Source: Mucilaginibacter endophyticus (GTDB taxonomy: Bacteria; Bacteroidota; Bacteroidia; Sphingobacteriales; Sphingobacteriaceae). Taken from it: a stretch of DNA of 64,000 bases. Below the pieces are notes generated by a model, which saw only the letters and a list, made by a program, of their open reading frames with translations, was not told the DNA's origin and ran no database searches. Shown one piece after another: positions 27,184-36,781 of the stretch (position 1 is the first letter of the stretch; the number at the start of each line of letters is the position of its first letter). The DNA is taken from contig NZ_QPCG01000009.1 of assembly GCF_003351025.1 (NCBI RefSeq), positions 62,001 to 126,000 of the forward strand. The letters run 5' to 3'. A program made the position numbers and the translations under genes.

Positions 27184-27218
27184 AGGACGAAGTTACGCTA
27201 TCGCTAAACTTCGACCAG
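27182..27218 (-). repeat. Inverted half-unit of the 65-bp repeat
   Basis: TTAGGACGAAGTT ... AACTTCGACCAG is the reverse complement of the first hairpin half of the array unit, with one base changed (GCGTAAC for GCATAAC on the repeat strand). It sits about 50 bp beyond the array. Confidence 0.85.
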
Positions 27219-27267
27219 AGCTGGGCCTCGCAATGACATGTTTTTTAACCAGGACTTCGCTTTAAAC

Positions 27268-27297
27268 AAAAAGGGCCCGCAATTGCAGGCCCTTTTT
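27268..27297 (-). terminator. Terminator of the glutaminase-family gene
   Basis: AAAAAGGGCC ... GGCCCTTTTT, a strong symmetrical stem with A/T tails, lies 24 bp past the stop of the leftward gene at 27321. Confidence 0.8.
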
Positions 27298-27320
27298 CAT
27301 TCGAAGAGATTACCAGTTGC

Positions 27321-29798
27321 TTATTTAGCTGCCAATTTATCCCTTAAAGTTTTCATGTAATAACCACCAATTACGCTACGCGCCTGGAAACCTACCATTT
27401 TACCGTTAGTAGTTTCGTGCCAGTCGCTCAGTGGTACGCGCGATGAAGTTTCGGTAGCGAATTTATAAACCGGCGCAACTAAAGCGCTAAAATCCGCTTT
27501 GTTATCGGCCATAGCCGCCGTCCATAGGATCCAGTCGCTTTTGGTGTAGGTTTTACGGCTATCCAATGGTAAACCAAACTCATTTTGGTGTGCCAAATAA
27601 AATTTAAGCTCCGTATCATATACTTTTTGAGGGAACAATTTTAAGCCCAACACTTTATCCCAAACCATGTTGTATTTCTGGCTCCAGGTATCTTTGCTGT
27701 CAAACACCAAACCATAGTGGTCGCCGGCGTCGGCTTTTTCCTGCCATTTTTTAGCCATATCCTTAGCCATCGCTTTGTATTTTTTAGCCGTAGCAGCATC
27801 GCCCATCATACCAGCCAGTTCGCCGTAAGCATCAATAGCTACAATGGCTTTTACCGATAAGTTAGCATTATGCGCCAGGTGACCGGCAAAGTCATCGGTA
27901 CATAATTGACTTCCAGGGTCAAAACCTGATTTAGCAAGGTATTCAGTCCAGATGGTTAGTGTTTTCCAGTGCTTTTTAGCATAGTTGGCGTTGCCTTCAA
28001 CTTTAGCTAAAGCAGCGTTAAGAATGATCATGTTGCCGCTTTCTTCTACCGGCATATCCTCACCATAAGTTTGGCCATTAGCCAATGGGTAAGTACCCAA
28101 ATCATGAGATGAGTAAGGTTTGTTCCATTTTCCGCTTTCGCTGAAGTAGAAGATACCGTTCATCATGCCCTTTAACAAATCAGGGTTATAAATCAGGTAC
28201 ATTGGAGCGGACGGATATGTAATGTCAACCGTATTGATTGAGCCATTGCTGAAGTTTTCTTTAGATAGGAACAACAATTCGCCTTCAGGGCTTTTAACCA
28301 CGTGGTGTGCAGCAATGCTTTGGCGATAGGCCATTACGCATAGTTTAGCATATTTTTCACCACCGGCTTTAATAGCGTCCGCCCAAATTTGTGCATCGGT
28401 TTTAGCACAGGCTCCCATCACTTTAGCATAAGCTTTGGTAGCGTCGCTCAGTACACCTTCAATAGTTGCACCCGGAGTATTTCTCCACCATGGCCTTAAA
28501 TTGGTCTTAAAGTATTGGATAGCGTAGATATCATCATACCCAACAGAAATAAATTTAGATACCGGCGAAGCAGTCACTTTACCAAATGGCACCACCGTAC
28601 TTAACATGAATTGTTTACCTGTAGCTGTAGCTTCACCTGTTTGAGCGCCCAGGAATGATGATACTGCACCGCTTTCAGGAGTGATATATTGTTTAGCACC
28701 CGCGGTTGACGAAGCTACATAAACATAGCCCCAGTCAATACGTACGTTATCGCCTTTTTTCTGCAATACCGGCTGTTCAACAGTACCTGCTTTTAATAAT
28801 TTAAGCCCGTTCTGGCTGTATTTTGATGCGGTAACTTCTTGTGATGGCGTATTTACGGCAAGATTAGTCGAGATCCCCTGGTAAATCTGAACATCATGTG
28901 CTTTACCATCAATTGATTTTAGCTGGTAAGTAATGTATGATACCGGGGTGGTAAGCAATTTCAGATCGCTCATAACCAGCGGCGAAGTGAAAGTAAGTTT
29001 CAGGTTAACCTCGCCTGCTTTAAAGTTATACACGGTTTGGGTAGCGGTAACTTTAACGCTGGTTTGTTCGGCCAGTTTAACGGCTTCATCATCCTTACTC
29101 AATACTTCCTCGGCCAAACCGGCATCAATAAATGAGCCGCCACCGGTGTTTTTGCAATGGATAGCCAAAACGTTCTCGCCTACTTTTAAATTTGATTTTG
29201 CACTGGCAGATAATGCAACAGTTTCAAAATCGCCATTAGCACCACCTTCGGTAGCAATCTGCTGACCATTAAGGTATACTTCGGCTTCATCATCATGATA
29301 GATTTTCAGCATCAAACGGCCTTTTGGTAATTCGGCAACATTAAACTTACGACGAACCCAAATGTCTTTACCTCTCCAATCGGTGCCTTTGCTTGCGCGT
29401 TCATCACCAAATGGTGCAGCTCCGCTTTTCCAGGCCTGGTCATTAAAGCCCGGTTTTTCCCAGCCTTCTGCCGGAGCAGTTTCGGCCTGGTACTGGCTGG
29501 TGTATGATTTTTCGTCGGTAGCGGCTAAAATGGTTTTATAATTAACGGCCGATGCGCCCAAAAAACGGTAGTAGTTACCATCAACCTTAATAAGGCCCAA
29601 TAATGATTGATCTTTTCCTGTCCAGTGTTTGGTGGTTGATTCGTTCAGCTTATCAGTGTTTGACCAAATACTGAAATAAGTGTTGTGCGTGATCAGCGGA
29701 TAAGATGGCATCTTGTCCTGAGCCAACGCTGTTTGTGCAACAAACGATGCCGCCAGTCCGGAAACAAGGAGGTACGTTTTCTTGAAAATGCGATTCAT
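27321..29798 (-). CDS. Glutaminase-family (DUF4965/DUF1793-type) exported protein
   Basis: 825 aa with a signal peptide (ends ALAQ). The order matches fungal GtaA-like and Bacteroidota glutaminase-family proteins: a start domain (PLITHNTYFSIWSNTDKLN), an inserted galactose-binding jelly-roll (about 95-230; WRGKDIWVRRKFNV, VYLNGQQI), a middle DUF5127-like part, then the alpha/alpha-barrel DUF4965/DUF1793 region (FSNGSINTVDITYPSAPMYL, LCTDDFAGHLAHNANLSVKAIVA and SDWHETTNG). The fungal homologue is described as a glutaminase; in Bacteroidota the activity is unproven and a glycan-related role is possible. A 46-bp gap follows the upstream sulfatase gene, so they are likely an operon. Confidence 0.83.
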   Translation of the reverse strand: MNRIFKKTYLLVSGLAASFVAQTALAQDKMPSYPLITHNTYFSIWSNTDKLNESTTKHWTGKDQSLLGLIKVDGNYYRFLGASAVNYKTILAATDEKSYTSQYQAETAPAEGWEKPGFNDQAWKSGAAPFGDERASKGTDWRGKDIWVRRKFNVAELPKGRLMLKIYHDDEAEVYLNGQQIATEGGANGDFETVALSASAKSNLKVGENVLAIHCKNTGGGSFIDAGLAEEVLSKDDEAVKLAEQTSVKVTATQTVYNFKAGEVNLKLTFTSPLVMSDLKLLTTPVSYITYQLKSIDGKAHDVQIYQGISTNLAVNTPSQEVTASKYSQNGLKLLKAGTVEQPVLQKKGDNVRIDWGYVYVASSTAGAKQYITPESGAVSSFLGAQTGEATATGKQFMLSTVVPFGKVTASPVSKFISVGYDDIYAIQYFKTNLRPWWRNTPGATIEGVLSDATKAYAKVMGACAKTDAQIWADAIKAGGEKYAKLCVMAYRQSIAAHHVVKSPEGELLFLSKENFSNGSINTVDITYPSAPMYLIYNPDLLKGMMNGIFYFSESGKWNKPYSSHDLGTYPLANGQTYGEDMPVEESGNMIILNAALAKVEGNANYAKKHWKTLTIWTEYLAKSGFDPGSQLCTDDFAGHLAHNANLSVKAIVAIDAYGELAGMMGDAATAKKYKAMAKDMAKKWQEKADAGDHYGLVFDSKDTWSQKYNMVWDKVLGLKLFPQKVYDTELKFYLAHQNEFGLPLDSRKTYTKSDWILWTAAMADNKADFSALVAPVYKFATETSSRVPLSDWHETTNGKMVGFQARSVIGGYYMKTLRDKLAAK

Positions 29799-29844
29799 AA
29801 ACTACGTTTTACTTTTTGGTTTTAATATTTGTTGTTGGGTTTAA

Positions 29845-31557
29845 TTATTTACTCTTAGTGCCGGGCTTTGGAAAAACCTGATGCGTATTTGCCCAAATAT
29901 GCCAGAGGCTATCCAGTTGGTGCACCTTTTCCGGGTGTTTTGATTTCAGATCGGTAGTTTCGGTTTTATCCTGCGACAGGTCATACAAATGCCAGGTAGT
30001 ATCATTACTTAACGATACCAGCTTCCAGTTCCCTGACCGCGCGTACCTCGCCCCGAAATGTTCGTTAAAGAGATCTTCATGTCCTGGCGTTTGCTTTCCC
30101 TTAAAACTTGGGACAAGGCTGATACCCGTAGTCGGCGGGATATTATGCCCTTTATAGGTTTTAGGATATTGAGCGCCGGCCAGTTCAACAAATGTGCTCA
30201 TGAAATCCATCACATGGCCTACATGGTCATTAAATCCACCCTTATTTACAGTAATCCCTTTGGGCCAGAAAGCGATCATCGGGGTATGAATGCCACCTTC
30301 GTATGATTCGGCTTTCCAATACTCATACGGGGTATTGGCTACGTTCGCCCAACGGGGACCGATGGATGAATATGTAGTTTCCGGGCCAGGCAGTGCTTCT
30401 TTTTTTGTAGCATAAACTATTTTACGGCCGTCGCGGGTCTCGTTTGGCCGGTCAAACCCTGGGCCATAAGCGGCACAATTTTCGGCACTGGCTCCATTAT
30501 CCGACAGGAAAACAATCAGTGTATTATCCAATTGACCGGTTTCCTTCAGTGTTTTAATGATACGGCCAATGCCCTGATCCATCCTATCTATCATGGCAGC
30601 ATGAACGGCCATGGCCATCGCATCCCACTCTTTATCCGGGTTATTTTCCCATTGCAGGTCGCCTTTCCATCGGTCGGATAGCTTGGTTTTTGTTGGATCG
30701 ATGAGGCCAAGCTTCACCATTTTTTTGTACCTGGCTTCGCGGATAGCCTGCCAGCCACCTTTGTACGTGTTTTTATATTTGGCGATATCTTCTGGCTTGG
30801 CCATCAACGGCCAGTGGGGCGCATTTTCGGCAACGTACAAAAAGAATGGCTTTAACGATTTAGCATAGCCCTTGATATAAGCTACCGCCGTATCGTTAAT
30901 AGCATCTGTATGATAGTAGTTTTTGGGGACTGTTTTAATAGGCGTTGTGCCGCTAACCAAGCTAAAGGGATCATAAAAATCAACCACGCCCCAAATGGTA
31001 CCGAAAAACTTCTCGAACCCACGACTGGTTGGGTACTGGCTAATCGGCGAAAACTCAGAATAATCTTTATGATGATTTAACCAGGCTAACTGATCCTGTG
31101 CATTAGGTTGACCGTTGGTGTTGGATACATGCCATTTACCCGACATAGCCGTATGATAACCGGCAGATTTCAACACTTCGGCAAGGGTTACAGCATTATC
31201 GGTGATATGACCAAGATAGCCTGGCTCGTCTTCAGCGTCGGTCATTTTGCCGATGCCTGCCTGCTGATTATATAAACCGGTAAGTAACGAAGCCCTTGTT
31301 GGGCAGCAGCGTGAAGTATTATAAAACTGCCTGTAGCGGATGCCATTTTGAGCAAGATAATTGATATTTGGCGTATTAACCTCACCACCATAGCAGCCCA
31401 GATCAGAAAAACCCATATCATCGGCCATGATAACGATAATGTTAGGCCGTTTCTTTGGTAGTTCAGGTTGTTTAGCAACTTTTGTTTGCCACGCAGCCGA
31501 AATAAGCGCTATTGTACCGGTAAAAAACAAACCGGCATATAGTTTATATTTATTCAT
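29845..31557 (-). CDS. Arylsulfatase (formylglycine sulfatase family)
   Basis: 570 aa with an N-terminal signal/anchor segment. Metal-binding start NIIVIMADDMGFSDLGCYGG; the sulfatase signature C-C-P-T-R at residues 84-88 makes Cys84 the predicted formylglycine residue, followed by ASLLTG. The GKWH stretch supplies the next catalytic Lys/His, and FLSDNGAS gives further metal ligands. Full family length. No formylglycine-generating or anSME maturase is in the window, so maturation must come from elsewhere. First gene of a probable two-gene operon with the glutaminase-family gene. Substrate: a sulfated glycan or aryl sulfate, not resolvable here. Confidence 0.9.
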   Translation of the reverse strand: MNKYKLYAGLFFTGTIALISAAWQTKVAKQPELPKKRPNIIVIMADDMGFSDLGCYGGEVNTPNINYLAQNGIRYRQFYNTSRCCPTRASLLTGLYNQQAGIGKMTDAEDEPGYLGHITDNAVTLAEVLKSAGYHTAMSGKWHVSNTNGQPNAQDQLAWLNHHKDYSEFSPISQYPTSRGFEKFFGTIWGVVDFYDPFSLVSGTTPIKTVPKNYYHTDAINDTAVAYIKGYAKSLKPFFLYVAENAPHWPLMAKPEDIAKYKNTYKGGWQAIREARYKKMVKLGLIDPTKTKLSDRWKGDLQWENNPDKEWDAMAMAVHAAMIDRMDQGIGRIIKTLKETGQLDNTLIVFLSDNGASAENCAAYGPGFDRPNETRDGRKIVYATKKEALPGPETTYSSIGPRWANVANTPYEYWKAESYEGGIHTPMIAFWPKGITVNKGGFNDHVGHVMDFMSTFVELAGAQYPKTYKGHNIPPTTGISLVPSFKGKQTPGHEDLFNEHFGARYARSGNWKLVSLSNDTTWHLYDLSQDKTETTDLKSKHPEKVHQLDSLWHIWANTHQVFPKPGTKSK

Positions 31558-31836
31558 AGGCGATCATATTACCTGCGCCAAAGCTGGTTAAACTTATGTT
31601 TTCAATAAAAAGCAGGAAGGTTAAAAATGGCCGGAGCTATTATGCCTGAACATACAGCACAACGAACAGTTTTGCACGTTCCAAATTAAAACAATCCTTT
31701 TGCACAAAATGGCTCAATACTTGGTAAAATCGTATCAATCTTGAGACAAAATGCCGATCAGGCTAAAGGAGCGGCATTTACACGGTACGACCCGGTAATC
31801 TGCATCTTTAATTAAACTATAAGGCAGCTCAATTTA

Positions 31837-34800
31837 TTACTGAACATTATACCGATACACCAACCGCCCTAAATTACCATCCTCATCAATGCCCTCAATA
31901 ACTATGCGATACGAGCCAGCTCCGTCGGCGTTGAAATAATTAAACAGCGCCTGGCCATTTTTATCTGTTATCAGCTCCGGTTGCCAATAAATAGTACTCC
32001 GCAAATCGGGGCGGTTACCGGCTTGTTCAAGATTTTCATATTTAGGAGAGTAAAACACACGCGCCTTATAAAATCCGGGCACCGAAATTGGTAATATCCC
32101 GGTTGATGTGATTTCTTTTTCGGTAAGCCCCCCTTTTGCTTTTGTGGTTATCACGATTACTCCATGGCCTCCCCGCGCTCCATATATTGCCGCATTGGCA
32201 TTGTAAAAAAACTCTACTGTTTCTACATCCGAGGCGCCTATAAAATCAAGCGAACCTCCGCCAGGTATTGGGTTCGCCGAAATACGACTATCTATTGCCA
32301 CCCCATCCAAAATTACTAAACCATCAAAATCACTCCTTAACATTGCGTATGCTCGTCCGCCGTGTACCCTGCTTTCTACCATTTGAGTTAACGAACCTGA
32401 AACAGGAAGCTGCCCCAGTTGTATCACCTGATCGGCACTACCCGGCCCTCCTAAAGCCGAAGAGCGATATTCATTCTTTTTAACGGCCTTGATCTTCACC
32501 TCTTTCAGCATTTTTATTTTGCTATACTTCAAATAATCGTCTTGCCGTAGCTTGTTATTTTCAAGATAGTTCGTCATTGATAAATTAATATCATTGGGTA
32601 CGACGTTTAAGCCGAATGACGATACTGGCAGTTTTTGATTGTTTTTGTTATAAGTCAATCTTGTTGAATTATCGCCTTTAGCTGTAACAGCCTGTAAAAT
32701 GAACCTGCCGGTATCGGTAAAGAACAAGTTACTGAATGCAAAATCGCCCCTATCGTCTACTGGTTGACTTAACACCGTTGTTGGTTGCGAAGAGATCAAA
32801 GAAACAGTGCCTTCATGCATGGCGCTCCCTCCCGAACGCTTTACATTGCCGCTTATTTCCAAACCCTTTTCAGGTTGGTATGCTATAGCCGGATAAGAGC
32901 TGCTTAATAAAGGCTTCCATTTAAAACCACGATAACCATTAGTAAGCATTACCAAATCCAGGTTTTTCGTTGTTTCGTCATTCACATTGGTAAAATAATA
33001 GTTGGGTTGTTCTACATTTCCCTTCAGATCTGAAGTTAACAACAGATCAGTTAGTATAGTGCGTTCTGAATTTCCAACTACCTGAACTTTATTTTCATCT
33101 ATAACGGATACCGAAAAATGGCCAACCGACGGATCACCCGCCCTGTTCTTTACATTCAGGCTGATATCAACCCTTTCCCTTTTTTTATAATCTGCTTTGG
33201 GACTGTTAATGGCCAGGCTCAATTGGTCGTAGTTTTGCACAAAAATCAGGCGTTCGCAAAGGGGCTCATTAGCGGCAGAAAATAATGTAATGGTAGCTAT
33301 CCCGGTTTTTAAACGCCGCTTTAAAATATCACGTGTTATTGTCTGACTATCTAACCTGCAGGCAATGGTTGAAGCTGTGCCGCCGGAATAAATGAGTAAT
33401 GTAAACTCCCTTCCTTTGTTTTGCTGGTAAAAAGCATCAGCAGCATTTATTTTAACAATAGCACGGGGAATTTCACTATTATCAACAGATAAGCTAATTC
33501 CATTTTCCATAGGCATTGGAAGATTGACAGTGTTTTTTGTTCCGTCTGCATAATTAAGTTCGGCTTTATAGCTTTTACCAGGTTGGGCTTTCAGGTAAAA
33601 AGATCCCATCCCCAGGTGCGATGAAGCAAATGTGGCTACCTGATTATTTTCATCATCGGTAATAATCCCGCTGATATTTACACCCGTTCCATTGGCGCCA
33701 ATAGCCTTGAAGGCTATTTTAGACTGAATGCCGGTAATCATATTGCCGCCTTCGGCAAAAAACTGCACATCAATTTTATTGGCGACAACCGGCAACGGCG
33801 CTTTAGCAGCGCTTTCGGCTATTTTATTATTGATCGATCCAATTTTAATTTCCCGGTCAAAATAATTGTTACTACCCTGGTTTTGCATCCATTTGGTATA
33901 CGCCCGAATATGATAATTCCCTTTAGGCAAAGTATCCGGCAGGGCAAAATCCCCCCAGGCCACACCATCAGTTATCTGTAGTTTAACTGACTGATCGATT
34001 CTGTTTGCTGTATTGATCAACTCGGCATGCAACACACCGCTTATATCCGATAGCTCGTGGCGATCGCCCGCGGTTATATAAGCTTTAAAGTAAACTGTAT
34101 CGCCGGCTGCATAGTAGGGTTTATCAAAATGCAAATAAACTTTTTCGGCAGTATATGAAGCATTGTAATTTCTAAGCTTATTTATAACATCGGTCAATCC
34201 TGGTTTTTCATTTACAGCGCGAGTATTTAAAGGCTCATAATCAACTGGCAAAAGTTCGGCTACCCGGTTATTGCCCCATGCGCCGCTATATGTTACGCTA
34301 TTAGGATCAAGCAGGGCCCCATTATCATCAAACAGGGCGTAAGACAGGTTAAAATTCAAAACCGTTACATCATGGTTAGCGGTACTGTTTATACTATTCA
34401 TTTGCCCGCGTTTCGTAAAACGATGATCTTCATTATAAGTGATATGGAACGAATCAAAATCACAACCGAGGGCATGTACGCCAATCTGATCGGTTTTAAC
34501 CATCATTTCATCTTCATTTAAAGGATAGGTCATCAGTATTGGGCGCCCTCTTTTGCTTAATAGTGATTTAGGCAGGTCCCGTCGTTCAGGGTTAGCATAC
34601 TGCAATACACGAAACCCTTCCTCATCCAAATGTTTAGCCTGCAGTGCACGTAAAAAATGCATAGCAGATCCTTTATAAACCTGTAATCTTGCCCTTTCCC
34701 AGTCTTTCTGTTGTGATGGCGTACCTTTTAACTCTTCAAACAGCACAGAACCTTCATAGTGCAGTTTCCTGTTTGAAATGTCTTTATCATCATAAATAAA

Positions 34801-35349
34801 ATTTGTGATAAGATACTTTACCCGGTAACCAAGCCCACGATTTTCAACAGTTAAAAAATCAACGGAAGATGCAGCCAGTGTTTTCGTATCATCGTTGTAG
34901 GCAAAATCAAGCATTTCCGGATTCAGAATTTTACATTGATCGGCCAGTTCCGATTTGCCTAAAAACTGCTCTTTAAAAGTTGTTAAATACTGCGCACGAT
35001 TGGGGTCGGTGTGCTGTTTTACAATTACCTCTTTTAAAGCATAGGTTTTAGGCGACATGATAATATCGGGCAAAACCATATCACTACCGGTTACCGTTAT
35101 GTTTTGTTTATAGGTTTCAAACCCAACAATGGAAACTACCAGCTCATATTTACCATTTTTAGCGTCGACAAGGGTAAACGTTCCTTCGGGTGTGGTTTTT
35201 GTCCCTACAGTAGCATTACTTAAAAATACACTTGCGTTCGCGATAGTTTTTTTATCTGTTGCGTTGATAACCCTGCCTGTTATCCTGGTTTGAGCCAGGC
35301 ACCAAAAAGGAGAAACCAGCAAATAGCACAGAAACAATTTCTTTAACAT
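31837..35349 (-). CDS. Fused CarboxypepD_reg + MG2 + TonB-plug exported protein
   Basis: 1170 aa. Signal peptide (ends CLAQT), CarboxypepD_reg-like domain (about 22-105), then a ~280-residue region (FKEQFLGKSELADQC ... LLPVDYEPL) matching the separate 429-aa protein at 12664, directly followed by the MG2/plug architecture: MG2 (EKVYLHFDKPYY), MG-like modules (FFAEGGNMITG), a second CarboxypepD_reg-like domain, a plug (LKEVKIKAVK, VILDGVAID, VETVEFFYNANAAIYGARGG, VIVITTKAKGG) and the alpha-2-macroglobulin-like end (IEGIDEDGNLG). No barrel. It joins in one chain what 10194 and 12664 make as two, in the opposite order. Function unknown. Confidence 0.85.
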   Translation of the reverse strand: MLKKLFLCYLLVSPFWCLAQTRITGRVINATDKKTIANASVFLSNATVGTKTTPEGTFTLVDAKNGKYELVVSIVGFETYKQNITVTGSDMVLPDIIMSPKTYALKEVIVKQHTDPNRAQYLTTFKEQFLGKSELADQCKILNPEMLDFAYNDDTKTLAASSVDFLTVENRGLGYRVKYLITNFIYDDKDISNRKLHYEGSVLFEELKGTPSQQKDWERARLQVYKGSAMHFLRALQAKHLDEEGFRVLQYANPERRDLPKSLLSKRGRPILMTYPLNEDEMMVKTDQIGVHALGCDFDSFHITYNEDHRFTKRGQMNSINSTANHDVTVLNFNLSYALFDDNGALLDPNSVTYSGAWGNNRVAELLPVDYEPLNTRAVNEKPGLTDVINKLRNYNASYTAEKVYLHFDKPYYAAGDTVYFKAYITAGDRHELSDISGVLHAELINTANRIDQSVKLQITDGVAWGDFALPDTLPKGNYHIRAYTKWMQNQGSNNYFDREIKIGSINNKIAESAAKAPLPVVANKIDVQFFAEGGNMITGIQSKIAFKAIGANGTGVNISGIITDDENNQVATFASSHLGMGSFYLKAQPGKSYKAELNYADGTKNTVNLPMPMENGISLSVDNSEIPRAIVKINAADAFYQQNKGREFTLLIYSGGTASTIACRLDSQTITRDILKRRLKTGIATITLFSAANEPLCERLIFVQNYDQLSLAINSPKADYKKRERVDISLNVKNRAGDPSVGHFSVSVIDENKVQVVGNSERTILTDLLLTSDLKGNVEQPNYYFTNVNDETTKNLDLVMLTNGYRGFKWKPLLSSSYPAIAYQPEKGLEISGNVKRSGGSAMHEGTVSLISSQPTTVLSQPVDDRGDFAFSNLFFTDTGRFILQAVTAKGDNSTRLTYNKNNQKLPVSSFGLNVVPNDINLSMTNYLENNKLRQDDYLKYSKIKMLKEVKIKAVKKNEYRSSALGGPGSADQVIQLGQLPVSGSLTQMVESRVHGGRAYAMLRSDFDGLVILDGVAIDSRISANPIPGGGSLDFIGASDVETVEFFYNANAAIYGARGGHGVIVITTKAKGGLTEKEITSTGILPISVPGFYKARVFYSPKYENLEQAGNRPDLRSTIYWQPELITDKNGQALFNYFNADGAGSYRIVIEGIDEDGNLGRLVYRYNVQ

Positions 35350-35496
35350 AAGGCAGACGATTTAGGTATATAATAAAGTAAACAGCTGGCGCCGAAACTT
35401 TTAAGAGACTTATGGTAGTGATAAAGTTATTAAATATTATTACCAAAACCAATACAGCATTTTATACTAACTTTCCGATTTATCACTAACATAAAA

Positions 35497-35958
35497 ATGT
35501 ATAATTCACTCACCGAAAGATTAAGAAACCAACACCTTGCTATAGCAGAATTGGTTGCAGCTACAAGCAACGAGAAGTTGGCTTCGCCACCTGCACCGGG
35601 TAAATGGAGTGCTTTGGATAATATAGCCCATCTGACCCGTTACCAGAAAATATTTATAGACAGAATACACCAGATACTTAATGATGATGTACCTGTGTTT
35701 GATCGTTATAATGGGGATCTTGATCCCGCGTTTACACCCTTCAGATCGATGGGGCTAACTGAACTGCTGGATATTATAAAAGCAGACAGAGCAACAATTT
35801 TCGATCTGCTCTCCGGGCTCACTGATACAGAACTATTGCGTATTGGTGTACACCCTAAATATGGCAGGCTTACTATTTCAAAATGGACCGAGTTTTTTGT
35901 ACTGCATGAGGCCCATCACCTGTTCACGATTTTTCAACTGGTAAACAGTACCGAATAA
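35497..35958 (+). CDS. DinB-family four-helix protein
   Basis: 153 aa, the standard size of DinB/YfiT-type proteins. The three metal-binding histidines can be assigned to IAHLTRYQK and the pair in HEAHHLF. Members are metal-dependent, often thiol transferases or of unknown role; in Bacteroidota they are numerous. Starts 148 bp from the divergent 1170-aa gene and ends at a shared terminator with the OmpA-like gene. Specific substrate unknown. Confidence 0.8.
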   Translation: MYNSLTERLRNQHLAIAELVAATSNEKLASPPAPGKWSALDNIAHLTRYQKIFIDRIHQILNDDVPVFDRYNGDLDPAFTPFRSMGLTELLDIIKADRATIFDLLSGLTDTELLRIGVHPKYGRLTISKWTEFFVLHEAHHLFTIFQLVNSTE

Positions 35959-35969
35959 TTGCCCAACAA

Positions 35970-35996
35970 AAAAGGCAGCCCAATGGGCTGCCTTTT
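35970..35996. terminator. Bidirectional terminator between dinB-like and ompA-like genes
   Basis: AAAAGGCAGCCC (35970-35981) pairs with GGGCTGCCTTTT (35985-35996) across a 3-nt loop. It lies between convergent stops. Confidence 0.85.
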
Positions 35997-36017
35997 ACTT
36001 TTATTAAAAGTTTTTAT

Positions 36018-36548
36018 TTACTGTGCTAACTTTACTTCAACACGGCGGTTAAGTACACGGCCTTCTTCGGTTGAGTTATCAGCAATTGGTTTGCTTTCGC
36101 CCCAGCCTTTTACAGTCAGGTTATCACCGTTTACACCACTGTTAACTAAATACAGTTTTACAGAATTTGCCCTATCAACAGATAATGACTGATTGTGTTC
36201 GGCAGTACCTTCGGCAGAAGCGTTACCATTCAAAATGAATTTAGCCGACGGATCTAATTTCAGTTCCTTAACTATATGATCTAACGTTTGGTAAGAAGCA
36301 GTTTTTAGCACTGCTGAGTTAAACTCAAACTGGATATTGGTAAAATTATAGTCTGGTTTTTCCGGAGCCGGAGCTGGTGGCGGCGGTGGTGTTTGCACTG
36401 GTTTTTGAACTGGCGGCGGCGTTGCAGCTTGTACCGGTTGAGCTGGCGGCGGTGTTTGCACCACGGCTTTTTTGGTTTTGCAGGCTTGGGTAGTGATAGC
36501 TAAAACAGCTATTGCAAGAGCTAATAAAGGTGTTTTTAGAGTTTTCAT
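36018..36548 (-). CDS. OmpA-family lipoprotein
   Basis: 176 aa. Lipoprotein signal with lipobox QAC (Cys ~23), a Pro-rich linker (about 30-68; repeated PPP and PVQ), then an OmpA C-terminal peptidoglycan-binding domain with the signature NGNASAEGTAEHNQSLSVDRA and the end motif GRVLNRRVEV. Pal-like in layout: it would tether the outer membrane to peptidoglycan. Stand-alone gene convergent with the dinB-like gene. Confidence 0.88.
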   Translation of the reverse strand: MKTLKTPLLALAIAVLAITTQACKTKKAVVQTPPPAQPVQAATPPPVQKPVQTPPPPPAPAPEKPDYNFTNIQFEFNSAVLKTASYQTLDHIVKELKLDPSAKFILNGNASAEGTAEHNQSLSVDRANSVKLYLVNSGVNGDNLTVKGWGESKPIADNSTEEGRVLNRRVEVKLAQ

Positions 36549-36742
36549 ATCTAATGATTTGCGTAAACATAAAAAACGTTGGCATAATGTTTATAGTGCC
36601 CAACCATAATTTTATGGTTAAATAATGCTTTTTACGTACAGATGTAGATTATTTAATCAATAGTTATGCCATTTGCCTAATAAAAAGCATCAAATCAAAT
36701 GTTAGGTGCCTCACCAGTACTGCTTTTCTCACACAATCAATT

Positions 36743-36750
36743 TATATTTG
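36743..36750 (+). promoter_or_regulatory. Candidate -7 box for the SMI1/KNR4 gene
   Basis: TATATTTG matches TAnnTTTG, 31 bp before the TTG start at 36782. The -33 region has only a T-run at a short spacing. Confidence 0.4.
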
Positions 36751-36781
36751 CTATAACTTAAAAGCGAAAACAACCTACACC

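Larger units (their letters stand above)
26624..27320. other. 697-bp intergenic region dominated by the 65-bp repeat array
   Basis: Upstream of the AsmA-like gene and downstream of the glutaminase-family gene, both leftward. It contains the six-copy array (26743-27132), a hairpin with a T-run (27159-27183), an inverted half-unit (27182-27218), a REP fragment (27227-27239) and the terminator of the glutaminase-family gene. No ORF supported. Confidence 0.85.
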
